The notes beneath the pieces were generated by a model, which made no database searches, was not told where the DNA came from, and saw only the letters and a list, made by a program, of their open reading frames with translations. Made by a program: the position numbers and the translations under genes. A stretch of 64,000 nt of DNA from Primulina eburnea (Eukaryota > Streptophyta > Magnoliopsida > Lamiales > Gesneriaceae), in assembly GCF_022965805.1 (NCBI RefSeq), contig NW_027331363.1:1-64000 (forward strand), in the 5' to 3' direction. Below are positions 22,255 through 34,762 of the stretch, piece after piece. The stretch's first letter is position 1. The number at the start of each line of letters is the position of its first letter.

Positions 22255-24219
22255 CTGAATGTCTTAGATACTGACACAAGGCTTGTTAGAAAAGCTTGGC
22301 AGCCTATCTTCATAAGTTTTCTCGCACAGACACAGGAAATAATGTGCGGAATATGCTTTTTCCTCACTGCTTCAAAAACAAACGATTTCCCGCTGCGTGG
22401 TCGAACAGACACTGACCTCTTCCAGAAATCTATCGAAGCCCCATTCGAAGATATCTAGTTCATGCCAAGAATGATGTCAAACTCCAGCTTCAGAAGTACA
22501 ATCAGATATGTCTGTACATCATTCTTTTGTAAACAAAGCTATAGATTTTTCACTATTTTCGTAGTAACCATCTGATCATCAGAAGGGATAGAAACTCTAA
22601 AGCCCAAATCCAAGTCCTCGGGTATAATTTTTAGTCCCTTGACAAATGTCTCGGATATGAATGAGTGTGTAGCTCCTGAATCTAGTAGTGCATAAGTAGC
22701 TACACCTGAGATAAATATCCTTCCTGTGACAAATATACCATCAAAACCATTCTCTCCTAATTAATTCATAAACTTCTATCATTAATAACTCGTAATTCTA
22801 AAAAAATTACCTCAAACGATCCTTGAATAGTGTCAAAATTACAGAATTCGCCCAACATTAATTTTTGAAAATAGCAATTCTGTCCTTCATTTTTTCTCAA
22901 ATTTATCATTAGGCCCTCAAAGTTTCAAAAATTAGGAAATAGCTCCATAATATTTTATGTTTTTCGTGTAATGGCCACTTCATAATTTTAAGTTGATTAA
23001 ATTTGATCATATACATTATAAAGTTCACATTCCATGTCCAAATTTCTCAAAGTACCATGGCGTCCCTTAAATTCATCTAATTAGGTTAGGCAACCGAGTT
23101 TCTTTTAAGTTATTTTAGCCCCAAAGCAGCTCTACTAACCAAGTTAACATTTCATGCAATCAAAGCAATATAAATTTTTTAAGTAAATAGGTTACCAGTA
23201 ATCAAGGTCGTGTATGGCTCCGCCTCAGCCTCCTCAACATGCAACACATATACTCTACCGGTAGTAGGTCCTTTATTCCTCGGGCAATCCACAGCTTTAT
23301 GACCCTCCTCCTTGCAGTTGAAGCACTTGAACGTTCCCCATATGCATTTACCGTAGTGGAGACGGTTGCATTGCTTGCACGGTTGCCTTTCCTCAGGCTT
23401 TGAGGTACCTGAATTCCGTGGTGGCTTCTGCTTCCCCGGCTTCTTAACTGACCTTGGGGTCTCTGCTGTCTTGGAGCTCTACGAGGTCCTGAAAATTGCT
23501 TCTTATGGGGCTGAGAAATCTACTGAGTCTGATGTCTCATGCGCTGTAGCTCAAAGTCAATGTCCCTCAAAGATTGCTCAGCTTGATAGGCGCAAACACT
23601 AGTAGCCTCGTAATCTGCCGGCCTCATCAACTTCACATCCCTACAAATAGTGGGCCTAATGCCATCCATAAAACACATCAGTTTCTCAGCAGCATCTCTA
23701 AGAATAAGGGGCACGAAGTGGCAACCCCTATCAAACTTTCTGATGAACTCAACAAAAGACGTGTTCCCCTGTCAGGGACCCTTAAACTCTCTAACGTTTG
23801 AAGTGAAATACTTGCCATAGAAAATATCCTTGAACTGATTCCAAGTGAGGGTAGCTAGATTAACCTCGTGCTATGCTCCTTCTCACCATAGAGAAGCATT
23901 GTCTCGCAGCATATAGGTGGCACATCGGACCCTGTCAGCATTTCCCAGGTTCAGTAATCGAAAGTGTAGCTCGAGGGATCTGATCTAACCCTCAGCAACA
24001 AATGGGTCGGTGGTGCCAGAAAACTCCATAGTATTCAGCCTCCTAAACTTCTCAAAAATGTCATACTGCAGTCTTAGAGCCTTCTGAGCTCGCTCCATCA
24101 ACTGTGCTACGCCCTCAAGGACTTTTGTAGCAGGGTCTCCTAGTGGTGGCGGTGGAAACCTGTTACCCTCATGATTATCCTCCTATCAATCATCACTGGG
24201 TGCTCGTCTAGGAGTCATA
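22255..24219 (-). pseudogene. Element D: gag and protease of a Tekay/Del-type retrotransposon, cut by element B
   Basis: Reverse strand begins MTPRRAPSDD at 24219. Gag homology follows with several stops (near 24185, 23965, 23880), a clean stretch at 23714-23520 (MRPADYEATSVCAYQAEQSL) and a good zinc knuckle CFNCKEEGHKAVDC near 23320. Protease has ALLDSGATHSFIS near 22680. The conserved segment after protease (SGKSFVFEAVRKKHIPHIISCVCARKL) ends at 22255, where the B LTR begins; the rest of pol is absent from the window. Between knuckle and protease is a 439-bp non-coding segment with GT...AG ends that restores the frame if removed. Confidence 0.8.
22757..23195 (-). other. Probable intron inside the element D gag-protease region
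   Basis: On the reverse strand the coding frame reads ...TTLIT with donor G|GTAACC at 23195 and resumes after acceptor TTAG|GAGAG at 22757 as ENGFDGIFVTGRIF. Splicing joins the codon G|GA without phase change. The segment is AT-rich with stops in the read-through phase and is filled with degenerate ~30-bp repeats. A non-coding insertion that happens to have GT and AG ends is the alternative. Confidence 0.5.
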
Positions 24220-24433
24220 ATTCCTGAACACAGTCCAATTCTAAACATAACCAACATGAAATTCAATCGAGATTTTAAACCATTTAGCTTCAAAACATAT
24301 AAAAATGTATAAAAAAGTATAAATAATGTAAAAGTGCAGGTGATAACATAAAAACATATAAACTTACAGACTTGAGGCTTGACGACTGAACTTCTGAAGC
24401 TGGCGGTAGCACAACCCTTTATAGGAAACCTTG

Positions 24434-24444
24434 CTCTGATACCA
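24434..24444 (-). other. Primer-binding site of element D (initiator tRNA-Met)
   Basis: Reverse strand TGGTATCAGAG next to the LTR. The leader 24340-24433 shares a distinctive text (CTTACAGACTTGAGGCTTGA type) with element I at 56886-56955. Confidence 0.85.
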
Positions 24445-24446
24445 CC

Positions 24447-26447
24447 TGAAACGATCCTAAACATCTAGTGATTTTTTTTAAAATCTAGCCAACGGCCGAA
24501 GCATATACGTACGCTCATATGTATAAAGATTGAAACACGCTATTAAAATAAATTTTACTACCGAATAAATTATTGCAGTTAAAATCATAAAAATGAACCA
24601 CCCTACGCATCTACTGTGTAAAAACAAAATCATCAAGTAAGACGCTACAATCTGTCAAATCATAAACACATTAAAATCAAGAACCGTTTAAAAATGCAGT
24701 TTAAACATATCCTCAAAGATCGTATTTGCAGAAAATAATGCAATGCCATCAGGTTCTCGTGCACCACCACCATCGCCAGATCAGTCATCTGCACCTCCTG
24801 TGTCCTCAAACTCATGCTCACCTGCATCAATCACACCTAGTAAGTCTAAAGACTCAACACACCCTAACCATGATAACGAAATATACATATACATAACATG
24901 CAATAGTGAAAAGTACTGTAATTAACATAACTTTCATGATCTTTCATAAGCATAAAAATATTTATTTCCTATCAAAAAATACATATTCATTTTCCCCTTA
25001 AACGATTTTTCAGATGAATAATTGTGACTTTCGTATCAACTGTTTTTCGATTGACCAGTCTTACGTATTACCATGGTACATGTGGCGGGGATATCAGCGA
25101 CACTTTCACCCCTCAATTGAGCACTGGCCTTACATGTCATCTTATCACTTCGTATTCGTATTAGTCACAATAAAATAACCTTCTTCAAAACATTTTATCA
25201 AATCCAACACTTATAAAAATTCGTGCATGCAAACTTTAATTCTAACTAAACATGCAACGTAATCATTAACATTTTTCATAAAATCCATATTCATTCAACA
25301 TAAACATTTTTAAAAATAAACCTTCAGTTATCAGGATACTACCAGGAATGCTAACATTGTTATGGTGCAAAATGACCATTTTGCCCCGGAAACACTAATT
25401 TCACCATTTTACCCCTGGACCTTAAAACTTCGACCCGAATCCATCAAAGCTTGCTAAAACATCTTAAAACACATTTTAAATCCTTTCTTAGAAATAAACC
25501 CAAGCTCATTGGCTAAGTTTCATAATTCATTTTAAAACTCGGGTCGGAGCCCCAATTTTAACCCAAATCAACTGGAAACTCAACCAAACCTTCCCAAAAT
25601 TAAACCATGGCTTAATAGCACATAACCAGACCTTAAAAAAGCTAGATCAGACAAATTAATAACCCTTGAATCTTGAAGCACCCCGTTGAAATATTCTTGA
25701 CAAAGCAACCGAACGCTAGATGCACCCTTCAGATTTATCCATCAACAATAGTCCATACCATCCTGGACCAGACTCGAACCATACCCACCTAGTATAGGAC
25801 CAAACCTTCTTGTACCAACCTAGCCCTAGCCTACCAACCCCTGCGTCCTGGTTCAGTGAAAGCACCAACATGACCATCACACGCCTCTACCCTCTCGATC
25901 CATGCCACACGCTATGACCAGCCATCCATGGGCCATCCCAAGCCTCCACTCAGACCCACCGGGGTCTGAACCATGGCTCAAATCGGTCCAATGAACGCTG
26001 CCCCCTTCCTTATCCGATTGAACAAAAAATGCACCCAAAATCCTACGATCCAATTGGTCTTCTACATGTCTTGCTCCCGATTCGATTCCAGCAAATAAAC
26101 ACCTTCAAACCTGCAGTGACGCAACCCCTAAACACCATACCTGGAAGCGCCTTTCAAGCCATGCCAAAAATGTGAGATGCATAGAAGGAAAAATGAGAAG
26201 TTTTCCATGTAAATTCGATACAAATGTTCATTTGTCAGTAGATCCGCCATTTTTCATGAAAAAACACATAAACAGACATATACTAATGTGAATGATGAGA
26301 AAACAAGGGTATAGGGTGTGCCTTTGCATCTAAACGCTTGAAAATTAACACAAGCAGTATGAAGACGAACACCAGAGGGAATTGACAAAATTCATTATGA
26401 AATACCTTGAAAAATCGGGCACAAAACCTGCTGTGTGAGTGAGTGTG
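24447..26447 (-). mobile_element. Element D 5' LTR, interrupted by element E
   Basis: Opens TGAAACGATCC after the primer site and runs 2.0 kb to the element E insertion at 26448. It is related to solo LTR M and to the LTRs of element I: all share the 'gtctaaagactcaacacacc' phrase and a 'gcaaaatgaccattttgcc' block. No open frame of significance. Its far end is not found in the window. Confidence 0.75.
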
Positions 26448-27972
26448 TGTGGGGACCCGGACGTTAATCAACTTCTTAACCATCTTTGGGATTTAATTAT
26501 CAATTACGATAAACAGGGTCTAAAAATTTTTCTTTTTAAAATACAAGTGCGGAAGGTAATGGAATTAATTAATATACATATCAGTATAAAAATACAATTC
26601 TTGTACATCATGCATCTAGTTCAACTAGACTAAGGTCCAACTACTATGATCAAGTAATGAAACCTATCTATATCCAAGTCCGGAATCACCACTCTAATCT
26701 CGATCTCTCATCATCTTCTTGACCCTGATCCTGTCTCACCTGTTGTCATGCACACATACAAAACATGACAACAGCCGGATACTCCGGTGAGAATAAATCC
26801 CAGTATAAACAATGTAAGAATGCAATCATATAAAACATATATAAAAGTATAAACAAACATCAAAACATGCATCTAATCTGACTACATGAATCAATACGAA
26901 TCTGTATTTAAGTCAAGGTCTTGTTATCTTATCTTAACTCATTTCTAATCTAGGGATCCCGATCTGATTTAGACTTCGGCATGCTGTATCGAATGTCTAC
27001 AATAGAAGTCGTTCTACATCTAAGCTCATCGATACACCGTAAGTCTAGAGTCTTAGCGGTTCTGAAAAAGACTCGGTGGTTCTGCTCTAGCTAGGATGAT
27101 CTGTCCTAAACTCAAACTCTTGCTCTGCTATAATTCAATAAGCTAAACATATCAATCTGATAATTAGCAAATTTCAATGCAATAAAATAAAGTATGTGAT
27201 TTAGGGAAACTCAAGTCAAACCTAACTTGAGTTGTGCAATCCCGAATCAACATTTATTTATACCTTTGTCTTCCCGGTCTGACGAAGACGAAGTCGTGTA
27301 TTCTGATCTGTCCATACCTAGTGTGGAAATGACAATCGTATAAATACAATATCAGTATATAATTCCATTCAATATCTGTTCTGATCAATATTCAAATCGA
27401 AATATATAATCTGATCCATATTTGAACAAAGTACAATCTACTTCATAACAACGATATCACGATACAATCGAGATCATTACTGAATCTGATCAATCTAAAT
27501 CAATTGATGTTTCAACGGCATAACAATACAATCTGAATAACCCCGTCAATCTGAACATCACAGATATAATACCACAACTCATAATCGATTTCAGTACTAA
27601 TCATAGTCTTCAATAATAACAGATCGTGATACCAAATCTCTACAATCTCAGTCATATTAAGTCTGAAAATCATAACAATTACAGAAACAGTCTATTCTTT
27701 AATCTGACTTCAATTATACAATGTCTATTGTATCAGGAACACCATATATGATTACTATCAAATCCTGACAATATCATAATTTCAAATCGTGTCTAAACGT
27801 AACAAAACTTACGTCCAGTTGTAGCCTGCGTCGATAGGTACACAGTACTAAGGTCGGATTCAAAATCAGACAGGCGGATTCTTCGTAAATTACAAAATCT
27901 TACGTGAAGCTTATCATTTCTCCATAACCTCGTTTCCTTTCTCTTTTTCTTGTTTTTGAAGAAGTAGTATAC

Positions 27973-27996
27973 GTATATATATATATATATATATAC
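27973..27996. repeat. TA dinucleotide run serving as TATA region of the element E LTR
   Basis: An uninterrupted TA run of about 24 bp lies 55 bp from the hairpin array, at the place of the TATA box in the element A LTR. Confidence 0.7.
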
Positions 27997-28050
27997 ACAT
28001 ACACGTTGCATGTCCATGAAACGTGGCACATTTCCACAATTCTTAAGCGG

Positions 28051-28230
28051 TGCTCGGGCGGTTAAACATTACCGCTCGGGCGCGGAACTTTCTGTCCATA
28101 TGCGTAGTTATCATCCATTGGCGCTCGGGCGGTAACTTTCTACCGCTCGGGCGCCAGACGTTCTGTCCAACTTTCACATTTGTGGTGCATTGGAGCTCGG
28201 GCGGTCTCTTTCTACCGCTCGGGTGCCAGA
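28051..28230. repeat. GC-rich hairpin array in the element E LTR
   Basis: Three units (28052-28084, 28121-28154, 28193-28227) of the form GCGCTCGGGCGGT, 8-nt spacer, ACCGCTCGGGCGC. The plus-strand RNA could pair fully using two G-U pairs. A fourth partial unit follows near 28262. Confidence 0.88.
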
Positions 28231-28373
28231 TGTTCTGTCCAACATCTTGATTTACAATGCACCGACGCCCGGATTCTTCTCTCACGTCTTATTTAACTCC
28301 TGTGATATTCGCTAATCGCAATTCTGACAATTAAACAGTTTCTGATCACGGTAATCAAATCTCGGGCATTACA

Positions 28374-31116
28374 TTTCTCCCCCCTAAGATACGATTTCGT
28401 CCTCGAAATCACAAGTAATCAAATCAGATATATATACGACAAAATGTATAATAGAGGTTAATCAAAGAACTCATCTCTCTGAACCAATCTTGAAATCTCA
28501 GTCTCATATTAGATTCTGCTTTTCAAGTGATCTGTTTAAAGCCCTGACGACTTTACTGTATTTTCAATAGAAAAATAGTTTTCATTCTGAATTATCTTTC
28601 TTTCACAGATCTCTGATTCTGGTCTGGAATAAGAATTCAAGAAGTATAATATCATAATACTTACTCGATATAATTCTGATAGAATCAATCATATATTGGC
28701 TATACAACATCCGTATATACCACTCACCAGTTCATCAGCTGTTTATCCCAGTCAAGGATATATTCAATATTCGGCCTCAAATACAATCGTCACCATCCGA
28801 CGTTGGCATATTAAGTTTGTCTGGTCTGAGCTATCTTCATTCTTTTCTGAATTAGCTACATTTTCTTTGTTATATCTCGGACCGTATCAAATCCTATCTC
28901 AGATATCTCCAAGATATTATTTTCATACCAAAGAAATCTGTAGTACTTACAGTACAATGTGTTGTCTGTAACTATCTCATTATCTATCTGATAATCTGAT
29001 AACTATTATCATAAAATAATTCACACAGCGACAATATGTCATATTAACTAGTGCTAGCATCCAGCACTGCAGCTCCCTGGATATCTTCCAATATCTGGAT
29101 AGTATCCTCTGGTTATCTGTCAGTCGGTAGATAATATAGGAATGAGTTCATGGTATGTTCTGCTTACAAACTCAAGCAACATCACAATCTGATATACTCT
29201 AATTTGGCATTATAGTTATGCTGACCACTTTTCTGACATCGATCTGTGTCATTTGGTCATGTTTGTACGTTATCTGGTACAAACTAATAGATATAGATTG
29301 ACCAATCTGTCAATCAAAATCATATCATATCACAACCTGGAAAGCAGTACAGGGGTCTCATTAAGAAATTCATCAAAATATACTCTCCATGTCTAGTCAG
29401 AAATATACAAATTCTGTAATAAGTCTTCTGATCTCTATCTTTCTATCTTCATCTATTGGCGATTCAGACATTTCAGTACAAATTCTGCCAACATTTAAGT
29501 ATAATTCTGTCATACTGATTTATTATGTCTATATCAAAAATGTCTGTTCGAATTATCACACACTTTCTGTTGCCTGAACAAATACTGAATCCATTTCTGT
29601 GCGCTTCTGACATTATCTGTCATTTCAGATTCGAAATATTTGGTACAACAAATCAGTTAATACTATAAATTAAAGAAAAATACCTACCTGGTATTCGGTT
29701 CTGACTATCGATGTCAAATTCTGTTATACAATTCTCAAACATTTGACATCACAAGATAATCATTCTCATACAGTAAAAATCATATATCTGTCACTCTGAT
29801 CGATGCTCTGCTCTGATTATCGAATTTAAGTTCAGAGCGTTCTGATTACATTTCTAAACTGCTTTAATTCTCGAAATCAACTCTGATTCGGTTTGAACTG
29901 TATATACTCTCCAGGGGTTCATAATATTCTGTATCAAACATGGATTTAGAACAACAGTACTATCAAATCAGATTCGGAATATCAATAATCTATATTGATC
30001 TAGAAGCTAACAATTCTCAAGCAGTTCAAAACACAATCGGATAAGATAATCTGCCAACTCAAACAAAAATAAATTTCTGACATTTCTGAAATTTCTGATA
30101 TTTCTGATCTTTCTGATATCGGTATCATTCTCAGCCACTGATCACAATCTCAGCTGGGTCAAAATCAATCGGTATACTAACTTCAGATATCGCATACTCT
30201 GAATACAATCTGTTTCAAACAGGATTCATATCTGAATAATTTCTGTATACAATAATTACAGTTCTCAAAGTATTCAATACAATCTTTAGATATTCGATTC
30301 AATCAATCAGATGCTGTAAATATATTCAAATATCATAGATCCAACGAGCATGTAATCATCAAAATATCTCTGAATATACTGAAACATGCCACAGAGAAAC
30401 ACTAAATCAAATGTAACTCCTGGTTGGTACTCTTCTACTGATCTTTCAATTCTTTCAATTCATTATGTATCATTATGTACATTCAATATCCTTCTGTACT
30501 GAACTCTAAAACAACAAACAGTACCTGATCTCCCTTCAATTCTGAAATCTATCTTTCTAATACAAGGCAAATCTGAAATCTTATCTGGCCAAACAGCAGT
30601 CAACTCGTACATCACTAGCAAATCGGTCAATGTTAGGCTCGATTTCAGTATATCTACTGAATACATAAGGATACCATATGCTCCTTTCTGTATTAATCGA
30701 GTAATAGACAATACAGATATTAAAGGAATTCTAGATCTATAATCCTTACTGTGGAATTTCTACTCATCAGCCCTATCTGGTCTGAATCTTATATTTTTCT
30801 GGAAGAAATCTACAATAGTTCTGTACTTGTTCAGCATATTAATATCAATAATGCGATCAAATCAGAAACACAAGTATATCATAATTTAATTCGATCTCAT
30901 TCCCCTCTTACTGTAGTATACAATATTTTACAGAAATCTCTGATATCAATCTTTCTTTCCCAAAAAGTAAGGGAATCAATACTACAGTACAAACAGACTC
31001 AACAGATACAACATATATCAATGCAATTCATTCAAAAATACTCATAACGAATGCATTAGTATATATCAATACATATGCAACATAATCATAGAGTAACAGT
31101 ACATGCCACTATATCA
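28374..31116 (-). pseudogene. Element E: remnant of pol with no coding capacity
   Basis: Begins with a polypurine tract (reverse of TTTCTCCCCCCTAAG). A region near 28530-28630 aligns loosely with the element A pol end, and 30711-30463 resembles the protease-RT linker of element A (RLIQKGAYGILMYSVDILKSS) with many changes. Catalytic motifs of RT, RNase H and integrase are not recognisable. The text is unusually rich in TCTGAT-like words. Length is reduced by roughly a third compared with the pol of A. Confidence 0.65.
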
Positions 31117-32016
31117 TCAAATGCTTACTGGAGCTATTCTTCGGTCACTGCCACCAGATGGTCCTGATCCCTGAAATCTTCGGGAATCTCTCTGTGGACA
31201 AACTCTAGCAAAGTGTCCCGGCTGTTTACATATATTGCAACTACCAAGTACTCCCTGGCAGTGCTTTGTGGGATGTCTCCCTCCGCAAGTCCTGCAATAT
31301 ACTCCAGTAAAGCTCGGGCTGGAACCACTGGAGCTAGATGAACTACTCGGTCCACCTCCTAACTTCTTAAACTGTTTCTTCCGAATTTTCAACTGTTCTG
31401 TCTTTTTACCACTGCTACCGCCAATCTCAACTCTGGAAGGCAGTTGCTGTGAATTCGGTGCTGGAAGATCATATGATGCTCTCTTTTGTCCTATCAGAAC
31501 TGTTTCTGCTCTTTTGGCTCTGTTCAAGGTATCAGCAAAATTAATCGGTCGTTTCACATTCACCAACGTACGTATCTCCGGATTCAATCCCTGAATGAAC
31601 TGACTAGATATAGCTTCATCATTTCTAGCCACAAGAGGAGCAAAACGTAGTAAAGTAAAGAACTGAGCCAAATACTCATCAACACTCAACTGCCCCTGTC
31701 TCAAGTTTGCAAACTCTGCGCCTTTGTCCTGTCTGTATGACACGGGGAAATATCGTTGATAAAATTCAACCTTAAAAATTTTCCACGAAATTACTGAACT
31801 ACGATGTTCTAGGGCTTCTTTGGTTACCAGCCACCAACTCCTTGCAGCTTCCTGTAACTGATGCCCAATCAACTTAACTCTACAATCATCTGTGAAATCA
31901 AGAAATTCAAATAGCATTTCTATATCTTCAAGCCAATTCTCACAATCTACCGGCGTCTCAGTACCCTGTAGAATCGACGGTTGAAATGACTGAAACCGCT
32001 TCCACTGTACTTCCAT
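31117..32016 (-). CDS. Element E gag
   Basis: 300 codons open from ATG 32016 (MEVQWKRFQSFQPSI). Gag core with [14 protein letters not shown] and [31 protein letters not shown], Ser-rich linker, a C2HC knuckle-like CRTCGGRHPTKHC and a classic knuckle CNICKQPGHFARVC, ending soon after at a stop. Length and order match the gag part of element A. The family's usual start is degraded: the codon matching ATG of MPPRRA is ATA, and an in-frame TAG lies 24 bp upstream of 32016, so translation would start at this internal Met. Gag forms the virus-like particle; an open gag without pol suits an element mobilised by enzymes of a relative. Confidence 0.75.
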   Translation of the reverse strand: MEVQWKRFQSFQPSILQGTETPVDCENWLEDIEMLFEFLDFTDDCRVKLIGHQLQEAARSWWLVTKEALEHRSSVISWKIFKVEFYQRYFPVSYRQDKGAEFANLRQGQLSVDEYLAQFFTLLRFAPLVARNDEAISSQFIQGLNPEIRTLVNVKRPINFADTLNRAKRAETVLIGQKRASYDLPAPNSQQLPSRVEIGGSSGKKTEQLKIRKKQFKKLGGGPSSSSSSSGSSPSFTGVYCRTCGGRHPTKHCQGVLGSCNICKQPGHFARVCPQRDSRRFQGSGPSGGSDRRIAPVSI

Positions 32017-32379
32017 CTGAGTCTCTGATATATCTATCTATTCAGTCGAAGTACTATCCCTTTCTGGAATTCTTCGTGCAGGTATACTTGATTACCAAAA
32101 CATTAGTAACCCAATACTACAAATCTGTTCCAATCTTTCTTTGATCATCTTACTGTTGATCAAGAATCAGATCTGATTCATGCTCAATAATACATAATAC
32201 CAATTCAACTCAGATAATCAGGTACACATGTATTTCCAAGCAGTAAAACATAATCTCATGCTAGCATACACAATGTCAATCAACTTTAAAATAATCCTCA
32301 TGCTAGCAACCACATGCAAGGAAAGAAAACTCAATCTACCTCGCTCATTCTCTTCTATCTCAGTCTAAAGGATCTATCA

Positions 32380-32390
32380 CTCTGATACCA
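32380..32390 (-). other. Primer-binding site of element E (initiator tRNA-Met)
   Basis: Reverse strand TGGTATCAGAG 5 bp from the 5' LTR. The leader 32017-32379 is non-coding apart from the degraded gag start. Confidence 0.85.
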
Positions 32391-32395
32391 CCTGT

Positions 32396-33516
32396 TGTGG
32401 GGACCCGGACGCTAATCAACTTCTTAACCATCTTTTGGATTTAATTATCTATTACGATAAACAGGGTCTAAAAATTTTTCTTTTTCAAATGCAAGTGCGG
32501 AAGGTAATGGAATTAATTAATATACATATCAGTATAAAAATACAATTCTTGTACATCATGCATCTAGTTCAACTAGACTAAGGTCCAACTACTATGATCA
32601 ATTAATGAAACCTATCTATATCCAAGTCCGGAATCACCACTCTAATCTCGATCTCTCATCATCTTCTTGACCCTGATCTTGTCTCACCTGTTGTCATGCA
32701 TACATACAAAACAAGAGAACAGCCGGATACTCCGGTGAAAATAAATCCCAGTATAAACAATGTAAGCATGCAATCATATAAAACATATATAAAAGCATAA
32801 ACAAACATCAAAACATGCATCTAATCTGACTACATGAATCAATACGAATCTGTATTTAAGTCAAGGTCTTGTTATCTTATCTTAACTCATTTCTAATCTA
32901 GGGATCCCGATCTAATTTAGACTTCGGCATGCTGTATCGAATGTCTACAATAGAAGACGTTCTACATCTAAGCTCATCGATACACCGTAAGTCTAGAGTC
33001 TTAGCGGTTCTGACAAAGACTCGGCGGTTCTGCTCTAGCTAGGCTGATCTGTCCTAGACTCAAACTCTTGCTCTGATATAATTCAATAAGCTAAACATAT
33101 CAATATGATAATTTGCAAATGTCAATGCAATAAAATAAAGTATGTGATTTAGGGAAACTCAAGTCAAACCTAACTTGAGTTGTGCAATCCCGAATCAACA
33201 TTTATTTATACCTTTGTCTTCCCGGTCTGACGAAGACGAAGTCGTGTATTCTGATCTGTCCATACCCAGTCTGGCAATGACAATCGTATAAATACAATAT
33301 CAGTATATAATTCAATTCAATATCTGTTTTGATCAATATTCAAATCGAAATATATAATCTGATCCATATTTGAACAAAGTACAATCTACTTCATATCAAC
33401 GATATCACGATACAAACGAGATCAATACTGAATCTGATCAATCTAAATCAATTGATGTTTCAACGGCATAACAATACAATCTGAATAACCCCGTCAATCT
33501 GAATAACCCCGTCAAT
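32396..33516 (-). repeat. Element E 5' LTR, truncated
   Basis: The first 1.1 kb matches 26448-27560 at about 97%. The match stops after a tandem duplication of CTGAATAACCCCGTCAAT (33481-33498 and 33499-33516), where a plus-strand B-family LTR begins. The missing part includes the promoter and hairpin array. Confidence 0.88.
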
Positions 33517-34762
33517 TCCAGATTTTTGGTTGGGAGACCGTGAGCTTAGCGCACCCGCGGTGCATGGGTTACCGCACCCGCGGTGATGTACAGTGAAGTC
33601 GTGTTTCGAGATTTTAAGTGCTTAAATGGATAAGTTGGCTTACTTTCCCTCATTTCGTTTCTCCCCCTTCTCGATTTTCTCTCCTTGGAGACTAGGGTTT
33701 CTTCATTTCTTCCTTTCTTTTCTTTAATCCAAGCTCTTAGTTGGTGATTTGAGTTGAGATTGAAGTTCTTCTTGGTGCTAGGAAGCTAAGGTAAGCTTTT
33801 AGTATGGTTATTTCTTGGTTTTGGAGTGAGAGATGATATGGGTTTGTTGAATGTGTTGGTTTTATGGATTAATTGGCATGGGTTCTTGGTTATTGAGTTG
33901 TTAATGGTGTGATTTATGGTTTATTGTTGTAGGATTTCAACCAAGAGTTTAGATTGGAGGTTCCAAGTGGTTGTAAGTAGAATTTCATTCTTGTGCTCAC
34001 ATGATAATATATGTATGGTATTTCAATGGTTTTAATGTGTTATTCCCTTCATTTGATTCATGTTTATGTATTGATACACTTGTTATATATATTGGAGGCA
34101 TTTTATGTCTCAATTATTGAAAAAGGGAATACAATAGAAAAGAGTTTACAAAGTGTGTGTTTAAATGCCAAAGAGAGAATTCAAATTGATTTATGGATTG
34201 ATAGATACATAGTCAGAGATTGCATGCAATTAGTTGATCAACGACCATAGGCTTATATCCCTCAGAGTTGTCGATTTATATCGATGGGATATAGGTAAGA
34301 GACAGAGATACTATATAGATGTCAATCCATACCAGATAAAAGAGAAATATCATCGTTATTATTATTCATGCTATGATATTCACATTTCAGAGTTGATGGT
34401 ATTTATGTTTTTAAAGCTATGATTTTCAGAGTATGCTATGTCTATTGCTATGTAAGAGTTCCACTTGTTGAGTTTTATACTCATTTCAGTTTATTCATGT
34501 GATGCAGATAAGAGCTACGGACCAGGACATTGATTGTGGGCTGGAGTCATATGCATGAGAGAAGGAAGGAAGATGTTATTTAGTTGGCATTTTGGGCATG
34601 ATCATAGGAATGATATTTTGTGTTTTTGTTATATCATTTGAATGATCATGTATTTATTTTGGATATAAATGTTTTATAGAAATGTATTTTGAATCCTTCC
34701 TCCCTTCAAAGAAAATTTTAATTTCCGCTGCTATTTTATTAAAACCGGTTCGAGGTGTCACA
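33517..34762 (+). mobile_element. Truncated plus-strand LTR of family B
   Basis: Reads in the opposite orientation to element B: two hairpin words (CACCCGCGGTG) near 33554-33582, a TATA-like ATTTTAAGTGCTTAAATGG region, an 'actagggttt' R/U5 segment and an end AAAACCGGTTCGAGGTGTCACA. These are the equivalents of the B LTR read on the minus strand. The U3 part is missing, and plastid-derived DNA rather than a primer site follows. Minus-strand frames here are shadows. Confidence 0.7.

Larger units (their letters stand above)
26448..28373 (-). repeat. Element E 3' LTR
   Basis: 1926 bp, TGTGGGGACCCGGACG...CGGGCATTACA. Related to the element A LTR in its ends and layout. It contains a long TA run used as TATA box and a hairpin array. 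Confidence 0.92.
26448..33516 (-). mobile_element. Element E: gag-only, non-autonomous Ty3-gypsy retrotransposon (TR-GAG-like)
   Basis: LTRs at 26448-28373 (1926 bp) and 32396-33516 (truncated), polypurine tract at 28374, primer site at 32380. The interior holds a 300-codon open gag at the 5' side, while the pol side (28440-31116) has no open frame and only faint homology to element A. By eye the two LTRs differ at about 30 of 1110 aligned sites (~3%), far less than pol has decayed, so pol was probably already dead when this copy inserted. The left flank GTGTG (26443-26447) is a possible target duplication; its partner is lost. Confidence 0.75.

Noticed and set aside
22200..22458. Overlapping frames on both strands at the right edge of the B LTR
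   Set aside because: The minus-strand one is the D pol end joined by chance to LTR sequence, the plus-strand one is its shadow; the true break is at 22254/22255.
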